Source: Meloidogyne chitwoodi (Eukaryota > Nematoda > Chromadorea > Rhabditida > Meloidogynidae). From it: a stretch of 64,000 bases of DNA. Below, one piece after another: positions 45,817 to 56,809 of the stretch (position 1 is the stretch's first letter; each line of letters starts with the position of its first letter). The notes below the pieces were generated by a model. The model ran no database searches. It was given only the letters and a program-made list of their open reading frames with translations, and was not told the origin of the DNA. Location: positions 1,612,001 through 1,676,000 of the forward strand of contig JACZZP010000009.1 of the NCBI GenBank assembly GCA_015183035.1. The letters run 5' to 3'. Both the position numbers and the translations under genes were made by a program.

Positions 45817-48137
45817 ATGCAACATTCAAATTTAAATTCTAAACGATGTAGCATTTCTTCAGGCAACAATAATACTTCACAAAATAATGGATATATTCAA
45901 GTTAATAATTATGAAAATATTGGCAAAAATGAAATATTTCAAAAGCTGCAGACAATATCAAAACCAATTCAAATTAAAGTGAAATTTACATTTTTTAAAA
46001 TAATTTTTTATTTTTTTAGACTAATTTGAGTCCTCGATTACAACAATTAGTGCAGAATTTATCTCTTACTTATTTGACCTTTTCTCAAACGGTAAATCCT
46101 TTGATGGCTAGAGCAGCTCATAAACATGCACAAGAAACATTTCAGCCCTTTCTAAGTTCAACAATAGTTTTTAACAATGAAAGTAGTAAAAAAACAAATA
46201 AATAATAACATTTCTTTAATTTTAAGTTGCAAAATTGTTAATTTGTTGTACAATTCTTTTGTTCTCCAATGGCTATTACAAGTAATTTTAATTAAAATTT
46301 AATTATTAAATTATTTATTTTTCGATTTTATAACGATCTTTCCTGTGCCTTTCTAAAAAATAAGAAAGAGACATTAAAAATATGTGTGCCTGCAATAATT
46401 TATGTTGTGCAAAATAACCTTTACTTTTTTGCTCTCAAACGTGTTGAGGCAACACTTTTTAGTGTAAATTTTTAATTTTATTTTTATTAAGAATATTATA
46501 ATAAAATAATTATATAAAATTAGTTATTTAAAAATTACTTGTAATTTATTATATTTAATATATATTTTAATAAAAATATTCATATATAGATAACTTTCCA
46601 ACTTCGAATATTGACAACAGCACTTTTATCAATATTTTTATTGAATCAAATTTTTTCGCGTAAACAATGGAGTGCTCTGTGTATCTCTCTTCTTGGTGTT
46701 TGCCTTGTGCAAATATCTAATATTGAAAAATCAGATCATGGATTGTCTGAAAATAATCAAAAGTTGGAAGAAAATGAGGAATTTATTGGATTGTTAGCTA
46801 CTTTTGTAATGTGTTGGACGTCTGCCTTTGCTGGTAATTTAAAAAATGTTAAATTATGATAGTAAATACATTTTTAAATTCTAATTAAAAAAATAAAAAA
46901 TACCAGGTGTATATTTGGAAGGAGTTCTCAAACAAAGTGAATGCGATATTTGGATGCAGGTGAATTGAATTAAATATTAAAATATTTTAAAATAATTTTA
47001 GAACATTCGTATCAGTTTAATCACTATTCCATTTGCTTTGCTTACGATCGCAAATGATGCAGATCAAATTCAAAGAAGTTTGAATTTTTATATTTTTAAT
47101 ATTATATTTAATTTAAAGGAGGTTTTTTTGCTGGCTGGACATGGCGACTTTGGTTAATTGTATTGTATGTTATTATAATCCCTTTTTATAACTAAATATT
47201 TTTTGGGTTAAATGTAGGGGTAAAACACCGACTGATCGAAAAGAAAAATTTATTTTTTTCATTATTTTTACATAGAATAATGGATGGTATGTACAAATTT
47301 GTTTTGTCAATCTACTTAGTGCTTTCACTACTTATATTCCGAATACCAAAATAATACAATAAAAATTAAAACGTTTTTCGGTCGGTGTCTTTCCTTGACA
47401 TTTATATTTTCCATTTTTAGAAGCAGCTCTAGTAATGGGCTTGTAGTTGCTGCTGTAATGAAGGTGATGATTTCTAATAAATTTTAAAATTCTTTATTTA
47501 AAGTATGCTGATAACATCAAAAAAAGTTATTGTCAAAGTGTGGCACTCGGTGGAACAGCACTTTTGTCAATAATAATGGGTGATTCAGAATTTTCCTTCG
47601 CTTTACTTGGTGGTATTTTTTTGGTTATCTTCTCAGTATTTTTATACACTCTAAATCCGCCACCAGAAGTGCCAGATAATGACGAGGAATTTTTGAAGGA
47701 TGAAGATGATATGGAATCTTTTGAAGAAGAGCAGTTGTTGGCTTACGAAAAAAGTGAGTAATTATTTGCCGTAAAATACTCCTTATTTTTGATTATTTTA
47801 AACAATGAGTCATTTTATAATAAAAATTTTATTTATAGATAATATTTACTAGCGAGAACAAAATACATAAGATATGATTAAATAAACTTTAGTTACTGAT
47901 AGTAAAAGTTGAAGAAATTGGTGCAACTTTAGAATATTTTAAAATAATTTAAATAAAAATTCGAGTAAAACATAAAAATAAAAAATTTCAGAAAAAGAAA
48001 ATGTTGTTTTGACTTCAAAACAACAGTCAAAAGGAGCTACGGTATCATTAAAAAATCCAACAATTCGTACGGCAACTAAAACAGTGCAATTTGTGATTGA
48101 CAATGTAAAAGAATGTTTGAGCCATTCGGTTAGTTAG
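45817..48137 (+). CDS. Nucleotide-sugar transporter, SLC35A type
   Basis: Golgi antiporter of UDP-sugars (UDP-galactose/UDP-GlcNAc class). Start 45817 (MQHSNLNSKRCSISSG), cytosolic N-terminal tail, then membrane segments. Diagnostic stretches are KETLKICVPAIIYVVQNNLY, FALKRVEATLF, ITFQLRILTTALLSIFLLNQ, CISLLGVCLVQI, GLLATFVMCWTSAFAGVYLE, GFFAGWTWRLWLIVL, and SNGLVVAAVMKYADNI followed by FALLGGIFLVIFSVFLYT. These correspond in order to SLC35A1-3 helices. About ten exons; the intron 47153-47421 joins TT|A in phase. A long hydrophilic C-terminal tail with an acidic cluster (PDNDEEFLKDEDDMESFEEE) ends at a final exon, stop 48135-48137. Substrate cannot be fixed. Confidence 0.88.
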
Positions 48138-48344
48138 TGAAAGAAAAAACGTCGATTTTTACTGGGAAGAATATTCATAATATCATGAAAAAGAATGAAA
48201 TAAAAATCCTAAAAACAAAAATTGAATTCTTAATTTTTTCGAAGAAAAGAATTTAAAATTTAAAAAATCGACGATATTTACTTGTGTGTAATAAATAATG
48301 TTTGTGTAAGCCACACTCGTAAAAAAAATCAATCTGTTCGTTCT

Positions 48345-50336
48345 TCAATAGCGGGGAAAAGAATTATCAATTTTCAGGGCCCAATCCTCCAAACCGCCCG
48401 CAACGTCACGAATGTTGGTAAATCTGCTACCCAATAGACCAGCATTTGAAAAACGCTCACGAAGATGCTGAGTTGCTAATTGTGAATCATTGCCGCGATG
48501 ACAGCAAACAAAAACTGTAAAATTGACTTAAATTATTAAATCTAATGTTTATATTTGTGAATCTTGATCCTTAAAATTTTTTTGAATAAAAATTTCAAGG
48601 ATAAAAATTCACAATCTTCAAATTTCTCTTTATATTTGTACTAGTCCTTATCAATTTACTTTTGACTTAAGCTTTAAGATTAATTATAAATTTGTTATTA
48701 TTTCTTTTAAATACCTTTTCTCATAAATTTAAAATCTTTCTTTCATTCTATTTTAATATTTATATTTTATTGTAAAATTAATGATTAAATATTACTTAAA
48801 AATATTTACCGTTTATTATTCCTTCCCTATTCTCCTGCCTTCTTTCTTTCTCCTCACTAAATTGTTCAATGATTGTCTCAATATTCATTTTCTTCAAATC
48901 GTCCCAAGGAATATCTGACAAATTTATTTTTTCATAATAAAATTTTGAATAAAAAATATTTAAATTATAACAAAAGGATACTTATTGCCTCGTTCAAGTG
49001 ACAAATCTCAAATTCGCTGTATGGTCTAACATCTAACAAAATTATTCCTTTAGTATGCCTAAGCTTTGAATATTCAAGTGTAGTAATTCTCTGTTCTTTT
49101 GGGAGTATATCGAGTGATCGAATCTTTGATGTAATAATAAATTATTATTGTAAAAAACCAAAATACTTTATCAGTCGGACCGGAACCACAAAATTTTTCG
49201 TAGTCTTGTAACTCTGTAATTTTCGGATTTTCACTGCAAATTGCACATCCGGAAATTTTTTCACGTCTAGAATTGATTAATTTTAACAAAACATTTAGGT
49301 GACTTACAAAGAAATCATTTTAGCTTTCCCATCAAACCCATCAAAAAGCCATAGGTTTCCAGCAAAAGAGGCTAAAAATATATTTTAAAAAATTCAAAAA
49401 TATTAAAAAAACTAACACTTCCCAAAAACAGCAATCTTAATGATTTCAAGTGCTTGTAAACTCCCAATAACGCCAACAACTGGACCAAGAACTCCACCCT
49501 CTGAACAGCTGGTAACCATTTCTGGGCTTGGAGGTTCTGGGAAAATACAACGATAGCAGGGACATTTCTATAAATATATTAATAATAAAGTATTTAATGA
49601 GATATATTATACCTGTCCATTATTGTAAACAGTCAATTGACCTTCCCAACCAAGAGCACTGCCAGAAACTAATGGCTTTCCAGTGAGTACACAAGCATCA
49701 TTAATTAAATATCTAAAAAATATTTAAATGATAATTAAACTTTTAAAACCTTGTTGCAACATTATCTGAACAGTCTGCTACAATATCATAATCACAAAAT
49801 ATTTGTTGAGAATTTTTGCTAGTTAAAAGTAAATTAAGTGCTATTACATCTACTTTGCTGTTTATACTGAAAAATAAATAAAGTAAATATTTTTATTAAT
49901 ATTTTTTTCAGACCTAAGTAACGACTTTTTTAATGATTCAACTTTAGGCTCATCTAATCGAGTTTCACTATGTGCAATTTGTCTATGTAGATTGTCGATA
50001 CTTATAATCTTAAAAACTTAATTTTATCTAAAAAATTAACTAACATCATGGTCGACAATACCAATTTTCCCTACACCAGCAGCAGATAAATACAAAGCAA
50101 CTGGACAGCCTAAACCTCCAGCTCCGATTATGAGAACTAAATTAGTTTAACAATAACTAAGTTTAAAAATTAACTCAAACCCCTAATTTCACGTAAACGC
50201 TCTTGGCCTAAATAAAAAATTAGAGTTAAATAATCGATAAATGTTAACCTGATGGACCAATCCCTTTGAGCATTAATTGACGACTGAATCGCGAAATCTC
50301 TTCCTTTGTGAGTGAGTGTGCATGCGGAGAAACCAT
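48345..50336 (-). CDS. uba-4: UBA4/MOCS3, E1-like activator of URM1 and molybdopterin synthase
   Basis: Adenylates and thiocarboxylates the C terminus of URM1 (tRNA wobble-uridine thiolation) and MOCS2A (molybdenum cofactor). N-terminal E1-like domain: [20 protein letters not shown] (start 50334-50336), a split [20 protein letters not shown] nucleotide loop, [37 protein letters not shown], paired CxxC zinc sites (CPCYRC and CAIC), and [20 protein letters not shown] with the adenylyltransferase Cys. C-terminal rhodanese domain: [20 protein letters not shown] and [18 protein letters not shown], which holds the persulfide Cys loop, ending KIDNSFPRY. Around ten exons. Convergent with the transporter gene, 207 bp apart. 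Confidence 0.94.
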
Positions 50337-51147
50337 ATTTCTGGAACAATTTTACAAAAAATAAGTTTAAAATGATTTAAATGATCAACATAATAAAATG
50401 AATTCACGCGTATAAGTAATTTAAATCCTTTAAGATGGTTGAACATTGAATCTTTAGGTTCTATTAATGGAAAAACTGGCCAAGCCTTTTCTTGAATAAA
50501 GAGAAAGGAACAGGATGAAGGTTGGACGGATTAGGGGGCAAAGCTCAACTCAAATGCATTTTCTATTTTTTCTGTTTATATTTTTGTTATTCTTCTTTCA
50601 CATTCCCACTAGCCAGTCATTCTCAACACGAGCGGGGACTCATGTCATTGATCTTTGAACATTAAGAAATAAACATCAAAAAATATTGAATTTTACGTAC
50701 TGAAAAAAACTTTTTTTTTAGCTGACTAATTATTTTTTAGGTATTATGTACCGGGTCAACCCAAATGATCGAAAAAGATCGCTTAAGCAATTTGTGAACT
50801 TGCCAGTTCGGTCAATTAATAAAACACACCTTGTAGATCCAAGATTGCACGAAAACCAACTGGCCTTGGGCTCTAAAATGGTTAAGTGATAAAACACTAC
50901 TTGTAAGTCCAAGTTTGAAATGGACCAATTTGTTTTAAGAGATTTGACCGAACTGGCAAGTTTACAAATTGCTTAATCGATTATGATCTTTTGGGTTTCG
51001 ATCTTTAGGGGTGGACTCTTATGTACATATTTGCATTTTTCATTAAATCAAGAAAAAAATTTTCCACAAAATCTTTTTTAATATTTAGGTAGTGAATATT
51101 TTAGTTAAATTTTAAAAATAAATAAATTGTGAGGAAATTTAAATATA
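50337..51147. promoter_or_regulatory. Divergent promoter region of uba-4 and the NAPE-PLD gene
   Basis: The two genes point away from each other. A 267-bp foldback element (50752-51018) occupies the middle, so any shared promoter elements are separated by it. Nothing else supported. Confidence 0.4.
50752..51018. mobile_element. Foldback element, family G copy 2
   Basis: 267 bp; ends CGGGTCAACCC... and ...GGGTGGACTC. Inner arms pair over AAGCAATTTGT(G/A)AACTTGCC and AGTTCGGTCAA. Identical 8-bp duplication TTATGTAC flanks it (50744-50751, 51019-51026). Same end sequences as the 95-bp element in the rab-10 intron. An internal 76-codon open frame is not coding. Confidence 0.85.
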
Positions 51148-52747
51148 ATGGAAAAACAACCTTTATGCTCATCTGAAGATTTTTCCAAACCAGAAATATC
51201 GTTATATGGACGTTACACAAATCCTAAAAGTTTTAAAACTTGGAAAGAACCTCCATCTCTTACTAGTATTTCATCTTGGATAAATTTATTTCGATGGCTT
51301 CTAGAGAAAGGACATCCAAAAATTAAAAAAGAAGAGGTAAAATTGTAAAAAATTATTAAATAAAATATTATTAGGCTGAAGAGAAATTACCAGTTCATTC
51401 GCCAATATTATTTGGAATTAATTCTTCATTGAGTGCAACTTGGTTGGGTCATGCTACGTTATTTATTCGTATTGATGGGCTCTCGCTGATTACTGATCCA
51501 GTAATTTTTAAATTTATATAAAGGGTAATGGGGGTTTTTTCGGTTTATTTTGTTTTAACTTAACGAAATTTAAAATAAAAAATTATAAGTATAAAATTAA
51601 CAAATTTTAATTGAATATAATTTTAATAAAATAACAGGTTTGGTCAGATTATGCTTCACCTTTTTCCTTTTTCAAATTTTGTCGTCGTTATCGACCATCT
51701 CCCTGTTCTATTGATGAATTGCCAGAAGTTTTTTTGCGTTTTTAATAATTTATTCAAGATTAGATTTAGATTAATTTGGTAATCATTTCACATAATCACT
51801 ACGACCATCTTGATCTCACAGCTGTAAAAAAACTTTCTCAACGTTTCACACAAATTAAATTTGTGGTACCAAAAGGTATGGGAGATATTATCCGTAAAGA
51901 AATTGATAAAGAAATAGCTGTATACGAATTAAGTTGGGTCAGTTTTTTTCGAAATTTAAAAATTATAAAGTCAAAATAATTGAAGTATTGGAACTTGGAT
52001 ATGACAAATAGAAAATTAGGATAATAGAGTTATGTAAAAAACGATAAAAAATTAATATTCTCTTGAATTTATTAAATAATTTTTAAAACAGGGTGAACAC
52101 ATAGATTTTGAACTGCCCAATATATCTAATGGAAAATTCTCTGTTTGGGCAGTTCCCGCACAACATTGGAGTCAAAGATATCTTTTTGATCGTAATAAGG
52201 TTTAGAAAATCAAAAATTTATATTTTTTTAATTTTTAGAGTCTTTGGTATGAAATTTTCGGATAAGAGGGTAAATTTTATTAATTTTAGGAGTGGATGGC
52301 TTATTGAAGGTTCAAAACATAAATTTTTCTATGCCGGAGATACTGGTTTTTGTCAGGAAGAATTTACAAAAGTTGGTAATCGATTTGGTTCAATCGATTT
52401 AAGTGCAATTCCAATTGGTTGTTATTCTCCTAGGTATTAAAAAAAATAATTTTAACTAAAATTTATTGGTTTAGATGGTTTATGCATCCTCAACATATTG
52501 ACCCTTTAGAGGCTGTGAAAATTCATAAGCTCATCCATTCCAAGAAAAGTATTGCTGTACATTGGGGAACATAGTAAAATGAAATTTTAATATTTTTTAA
52601 TTTTTAAATAGTGAAATGGGTTCCTCAGAATCTTTTATGGAACCAAAATTTAAATTAGAAGAAGCTGTTAAAAATGAAGGATTAAATTCCAATGAATTTA
52701 TAACATTGGAACATGGACAGAGTTGGAATATTGAAAAAGATGTTTAA
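51148..52747 (+). CDS. N-acyl-phosphatidylethanolamine phospholipase D (NAPE-PLD)-like
   Basis: Metallo-beta-lactamase-fold phosphodiesterase releasing N-acylethanolamines (lipid mediators). Start 51148 ([16 protein letters not shown]). Motifs: [48 protein letters not shown], the zinc-binding [20 protein letters not shown] (H-x-H-x-D-H), [20 protein letters not shown] with a metal His, [14 protein letters not shown] (bridging Asp), [20 protein letters not shown], and SIAVHWGT with the last metal His. It ends at [13 protein letters not shown]. All metal ligands present; about eight exons. Nematodes have NAPE-1 and NAPE-2; which orthologue this is cannot be assigned. Confidence 0.93.
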
Positions 52748-53481
52748 TTGATTTTCCTTAAAATTTAGATAAATCTTATGTTCTTTATAAAACCTATTAC
52801 AATTACAAAATCTCCTCTAATTTTTTATAATTATGAATAAACTATTTAAAAAAATTTTACCTTTCACAATCAAAAAGTTTAGTATTATGCAAATCTTTCG
52901 ATTTTTTTACATTTTTTTATTTTCTCTAAAGTTTTAGTGATAATTCTAGTGTTTGACGATAGGAATAAAAATTCAAATATATCTACTATACAACTACAAA
53001 CATTCAAAAAAAAAATTCCAAAAATGTTGAAAATGACACATTTTTTCTTATAAATGTTTTATGAAATGAAAGTTTCTTGCTTTTATTTTTAATTTTTAAG
53101 GACATTTAATAATTCGTGTAAAAAATTACAAAAATTTAATATAAACAGTTGAAAGATTTTTTTTTAATTTTCGATTATAAAATATCCAAATAATATCTTT
53201 TATGGGTTTTAATTTTTAAAAGAAAATAGGAAAATAATTTAATTTATTCTATCCTTACATTTTATAAAAGTTTTGATTTGAAAACGAAATATTTAATGTT
53301 AAAGTTGATCGATTGAATTTAAAAATATTTGACAAAAGATTAATTGAAAATATTAAAAATAATTATACTACTTTAGAATATAAAAATTTTATCCCAATTT
53401 AAATTTAAATTATATCTTTTTAGTTTTTAAAAATTATATTTATTTTATAAAACATTCCAATTCTGAAAAAAGTTTCATAAA
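52748..53481. other. Spacer between NAPE-PLD and phafin genes
   Basis: AT-rich, no gene seen; both neighbours are on the plus strand, so it holds one 3' UTR and one promoter. Confidence 0.45.
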
Positions 53482-54879
53482 ATGGTTGATAAATTGAGTA
53501 AGTTTTTACAAGATTTTATTTAAAAATTAATTTTTAAGGAAATAGTGAAGCAAATATTCGTCGAATTGAAAATGTAGAAGCTTGTTTTGGAGGTTCTGGT
53601 CGTAAATTACTTGAAAATGGACGAGTACTTATTGGAGAAGGCGTTTTAATAAAAATATGCAGGTCTTTTAATTTTAATTAATATTTAAAAAAATAAAACA
53701 GAAAGAAACCAAAGGCTCGACAATTTTTTCTTTTCAATGATTTGCTTATTTATGGCTCAATAATAATAAACAGGAAACGTTATAGCAATCAACATATTAT
53801 ACCACTTGGTTAGATTTTGTTATTAATTTTTTTTAATATTTAATTATTTATAGAGGAAGTTAAACTTGAGAATATAGAAGATGAAGGCGATGCAAGGAAT
53901 GGTTGGTTAATTAAAACTCGAATAAAGGTACTTAAAAAACTGATTTTATTTTATTTTTTGTCTTATTGTTAGTCTTTTGTTGTTTATGCTTCTACTCCAT
54001 CAGAAAAACGTGAATGGATGTTGCATATCGAACGTTGTATTCAGGATCTTCTTAAAGAGGGAAGAATGCCTCCTTCTGATTATGCGGCTTTATGGGTACC
54101 CGATAAAGAGGCTGTTAAATGCATGGTTTTTAAATATTTTATTTTTTTATAATTAGCTAACTAACAATAAGTAGAATGTCTTTTGATGTACCTCTTTATT
54201 TTATAATAAATATTTAAGTGATTTAATATTCAAAAATTAAATGTTTACCCTTTCTTTAAATTTTATTCTTTTTCTAGTGTTGTCATACAAGTCATTTCAC
54301 TGTGATTCAGCGGCGACATCATTGCCGGGCTTGTGGAAAAGGTTTATTATTCTAGATTTATCTTAACTCAAATACGGATAAATTTTTTATAGTTGTTTGC
54401 AGCAGTTGTTCATCAAAATCTTTTATGTTGGAGGGAATTAGTAAAAAGCCTGTCCGTGTTTGTGACACGGTCTGTGATAAATTTTTTAAAATTTACATTG
54501 AATTTATTTTAGTGTTATAACAAACTTTGCCAGGGAATGAGTCCAAGACCAGTTGCGCCCTTAGGGCAGATAGTTGGAGAAGTTGGGGGAGATAGTTCAT
54601 CAATACGGGTTCGAGATTCATCACCAATAAATGCAAATGACTCGTCTGATTCTGATGGTGAGGATCCGTTGCAGCAACCGAATGAATTTGGAAGGTCGCA
54701 CGATGAGGTAAGAAAAACTTTTTAATTTAGGTGCTAATAAATAAGTATTTTAGCCAACATTCTATGGCATTCCACCGACATCTTCTGTTTCTGTTGAAAG
54801 TGATATACAATCAACTAATAAACAATATATGGCTTCAAATTCTCAAATACGTCAGAATGAAGATGAAAAACTTATTTGA
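53482..54879 (+). CDS. Phafin (PLEKHF1/2-like), PH-FYVE endosomal protein
   Basis: Phosphoinositide-binding adaptor of early endosomes, acting in endosome fusion and autophagy. Start 53482 (MVDKLSNSEANIRRIENVEA). Residues about 35-140 form a PH domain: GRVLIGEGVLIKICRKKPKA, RQFFLFNDLLIYGSI, HIIPLEEVKLENI and VYASTPSEKREWMLHIERC. A FYVE zinc finger follows: WVPDKEAVKCM, CCHTSHF, the basic RRHHCRACGKVVCSSCSS (PtdIns3P site RRHHCR), VRVCDTCYNKL. The Ser/Asp-rich tail (DSSPINANDSSDSDGEDP) ends EDEKLI. The PH-FYVE order and tail match phafins. About seven exons. Confidence 0.93.
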
Positions 54880-56809
54880 TGATAAAGAAACGTTGGTTTT
54901 GTGCTTTTTTAAAATAAATGAAATATAATTGCAAAAATATAAAACCTTTGGTGATAAACATAATTTATAGATTGACTTTATTTTTTAATATTTACATAAA
55001 TTATTTGGATTATAATTATGATACTTTTCTATTATATGTTCCTTTAGCAAACTATCCGACTTATTTATTTGAATTCGATTTTTGTCATTTCTATAATTAA
55101 AAAACCAAATAATCGGAAATTACTCTTATTTTTGTTAAAAAATTTCACTTTTGGTATATCTTTACATTATTATTTTATTACATTTAATATCAAATATTTC
55201 TCTATTTTTACTTAATTTTTATCTCCAGCATATCTTGATGTCAGTAAATACTGTGAATTAAAACTTATTTTGTTTGATATAATATGAGAAAACAAAATAT
55301 TGGTTTTGTGTTTAAGTGTGCTTTCATTTATGATTTTAATATTTTATATTAAAAATTCCCTGAGAAAGTTGAGGCCATTAGAATCGCTCGATTTACTTGC
55401 TTATGACTTTATGTTGACGATCGGAGGGATTTTTGTACTGTTTTGTTTCTCACTTTCTTCACCCATCGTCAACTCGGGAATCCATGAAGTGATAGTCGGA
55501 TTTGGTGATCATATTCTAGAGAGGATAAAAAAGTCACTTTAAGGATTGAACCAGGATTTCAGAGGAAAATGATATCAACGACAGTAAAGTCGTCTTCCTA
55601 CTTCTTTACAGTAAAAGAAAATTAAACGTATGTTTTACGATAACTAAAAGTATTTTAAGAACACTGATGTTTGATAAACAGTTGAGAAGAGTTGGGCTGT
55701 AGATCTATTAACAAATGAAGGCTATTTAGAATTTTAATCCCACTTGAGTTTTTGTTATAAAATAGATAAAAATTATTTATGGATTATAATAGAATTGAGA
55801 TTTTCATAAAATATTAAAATGGCCAAAATTAATATTTTTAGTATTCCCTTCGCATACAGCTTAAGCAATGAGAAGTTAGATTTGATAAATAATGGACCTC
55901 TCTATGAAAAAGAAACCTGCCCAGAACAATCGTCGTGCGAGAACTTTTTTAAAATTGCAGTAATTTTTGTGTTAAATTGTAATATTTATTTTTGAAATTT
56001 TTATCGGGAATTAAACTTTAATTATAATTTACTCACTAGAGGAGTCATCGCTATTTTTAAAATAAAAAATCTAAAGTATTTTCCTATACTTTACTATAGC
56101 AAAAAATATAATAATTTATTGGTTCATATATTTATCTGGATTAAAAATCTGTTGATTTTATTTCATTTCTCCTAGTTTTCTCTCCAAAATAAATAAATTT
56201 ATTTAGTTAAGTGCGCGAAGCTAAGCGACGATCAATTATTTTGCTTTAGTTTGACACAATTTCCTTCTAAAGAAAATAATTGATTTTAATCTGAAAATAA
56301 AATTTTATATTTTTGTAATTTTGTTTAATAAAATTTTAAAATTTGTTAATGTTTAATAAATTAGTTAGAAAATAAAGAAAATATTAATAATAATTAATAA
56401 ATTAATTTTTACATACATATGTATTTATCTATTTCCTTTCAATTATTTTCTTAAAGATAGACTAAAATTTAAAAGTTAATTAAATAAAATGTTTCTTTTT
56501 TTTTTAAATATATAAATCATTTAACTTGTAAAAATTAATTATTTTTAAAAAATAATTAATTTTATATGTAATGTATGTACGTAATATGTAAATTTTAAAC
56601 TTTATTCTTTAAAGAATAACGTAAAAATTTATAAAATATAAATAATTAAATTTTGAACAAAAATTTTATTTTTATTTAAAAAAGAGTTTAAGATATTTTT
56701 TAAATATTTAAATAAATTTTTATTAAAAAGAAATTTACATTATTTTTTTTATTTAGAAATTTAAATAAATAAAATTATTAATATTTATAATAAAGCAAAA
56801 AGAAAAAAG
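54880..56809. other. 1.9-kb intergenic region
   Basis: Apart from a possible small membrane-protein ORF (55330-55542), AT-rich non-coding sequence. The part 55280-55930 has more mixed composition than the rest. Promoter of the reductase gene should lie at the right end. Confidence 0.4.
55330..55542 (+). CDS. Possible small membrane protein, unrecognised
   Basis: A 70-codon single-exon open frame, MILIFYIKNSLRKLRPL... ending GDHILERIKKSL. It has a hydrophobic N-terminal stretch and a central hydrophobic segment (TIGGIFVLFCFSLSS). Codon usage is less A/T-extreme than the flanks and the frame extends open upstream to 55300 without an ATG, so a spliced 5' exon is possible. No family recognised; could be chance. 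Confidence 0.28.
   Translation: MILIFYIKNSLRKLRPLESLDLLAYDFMLTIGGIFVLFCFSLSSPIVNSGIHEVIVGFGDHILERIKKSL

Noticed and set aside
47195..47410. Possible further foldback in a transporter intron (ACACCGAC...CGAAAA at both ends)
   Set aside because: Only about 18 of 23 end positions match and no clear target duplication; too weak to call.
55540..55625. tRNA-like string with GGTTCAATCC on the minus strand
   Set aside because: The T-arm stem, acceptor stem and anticodon arm do not form.
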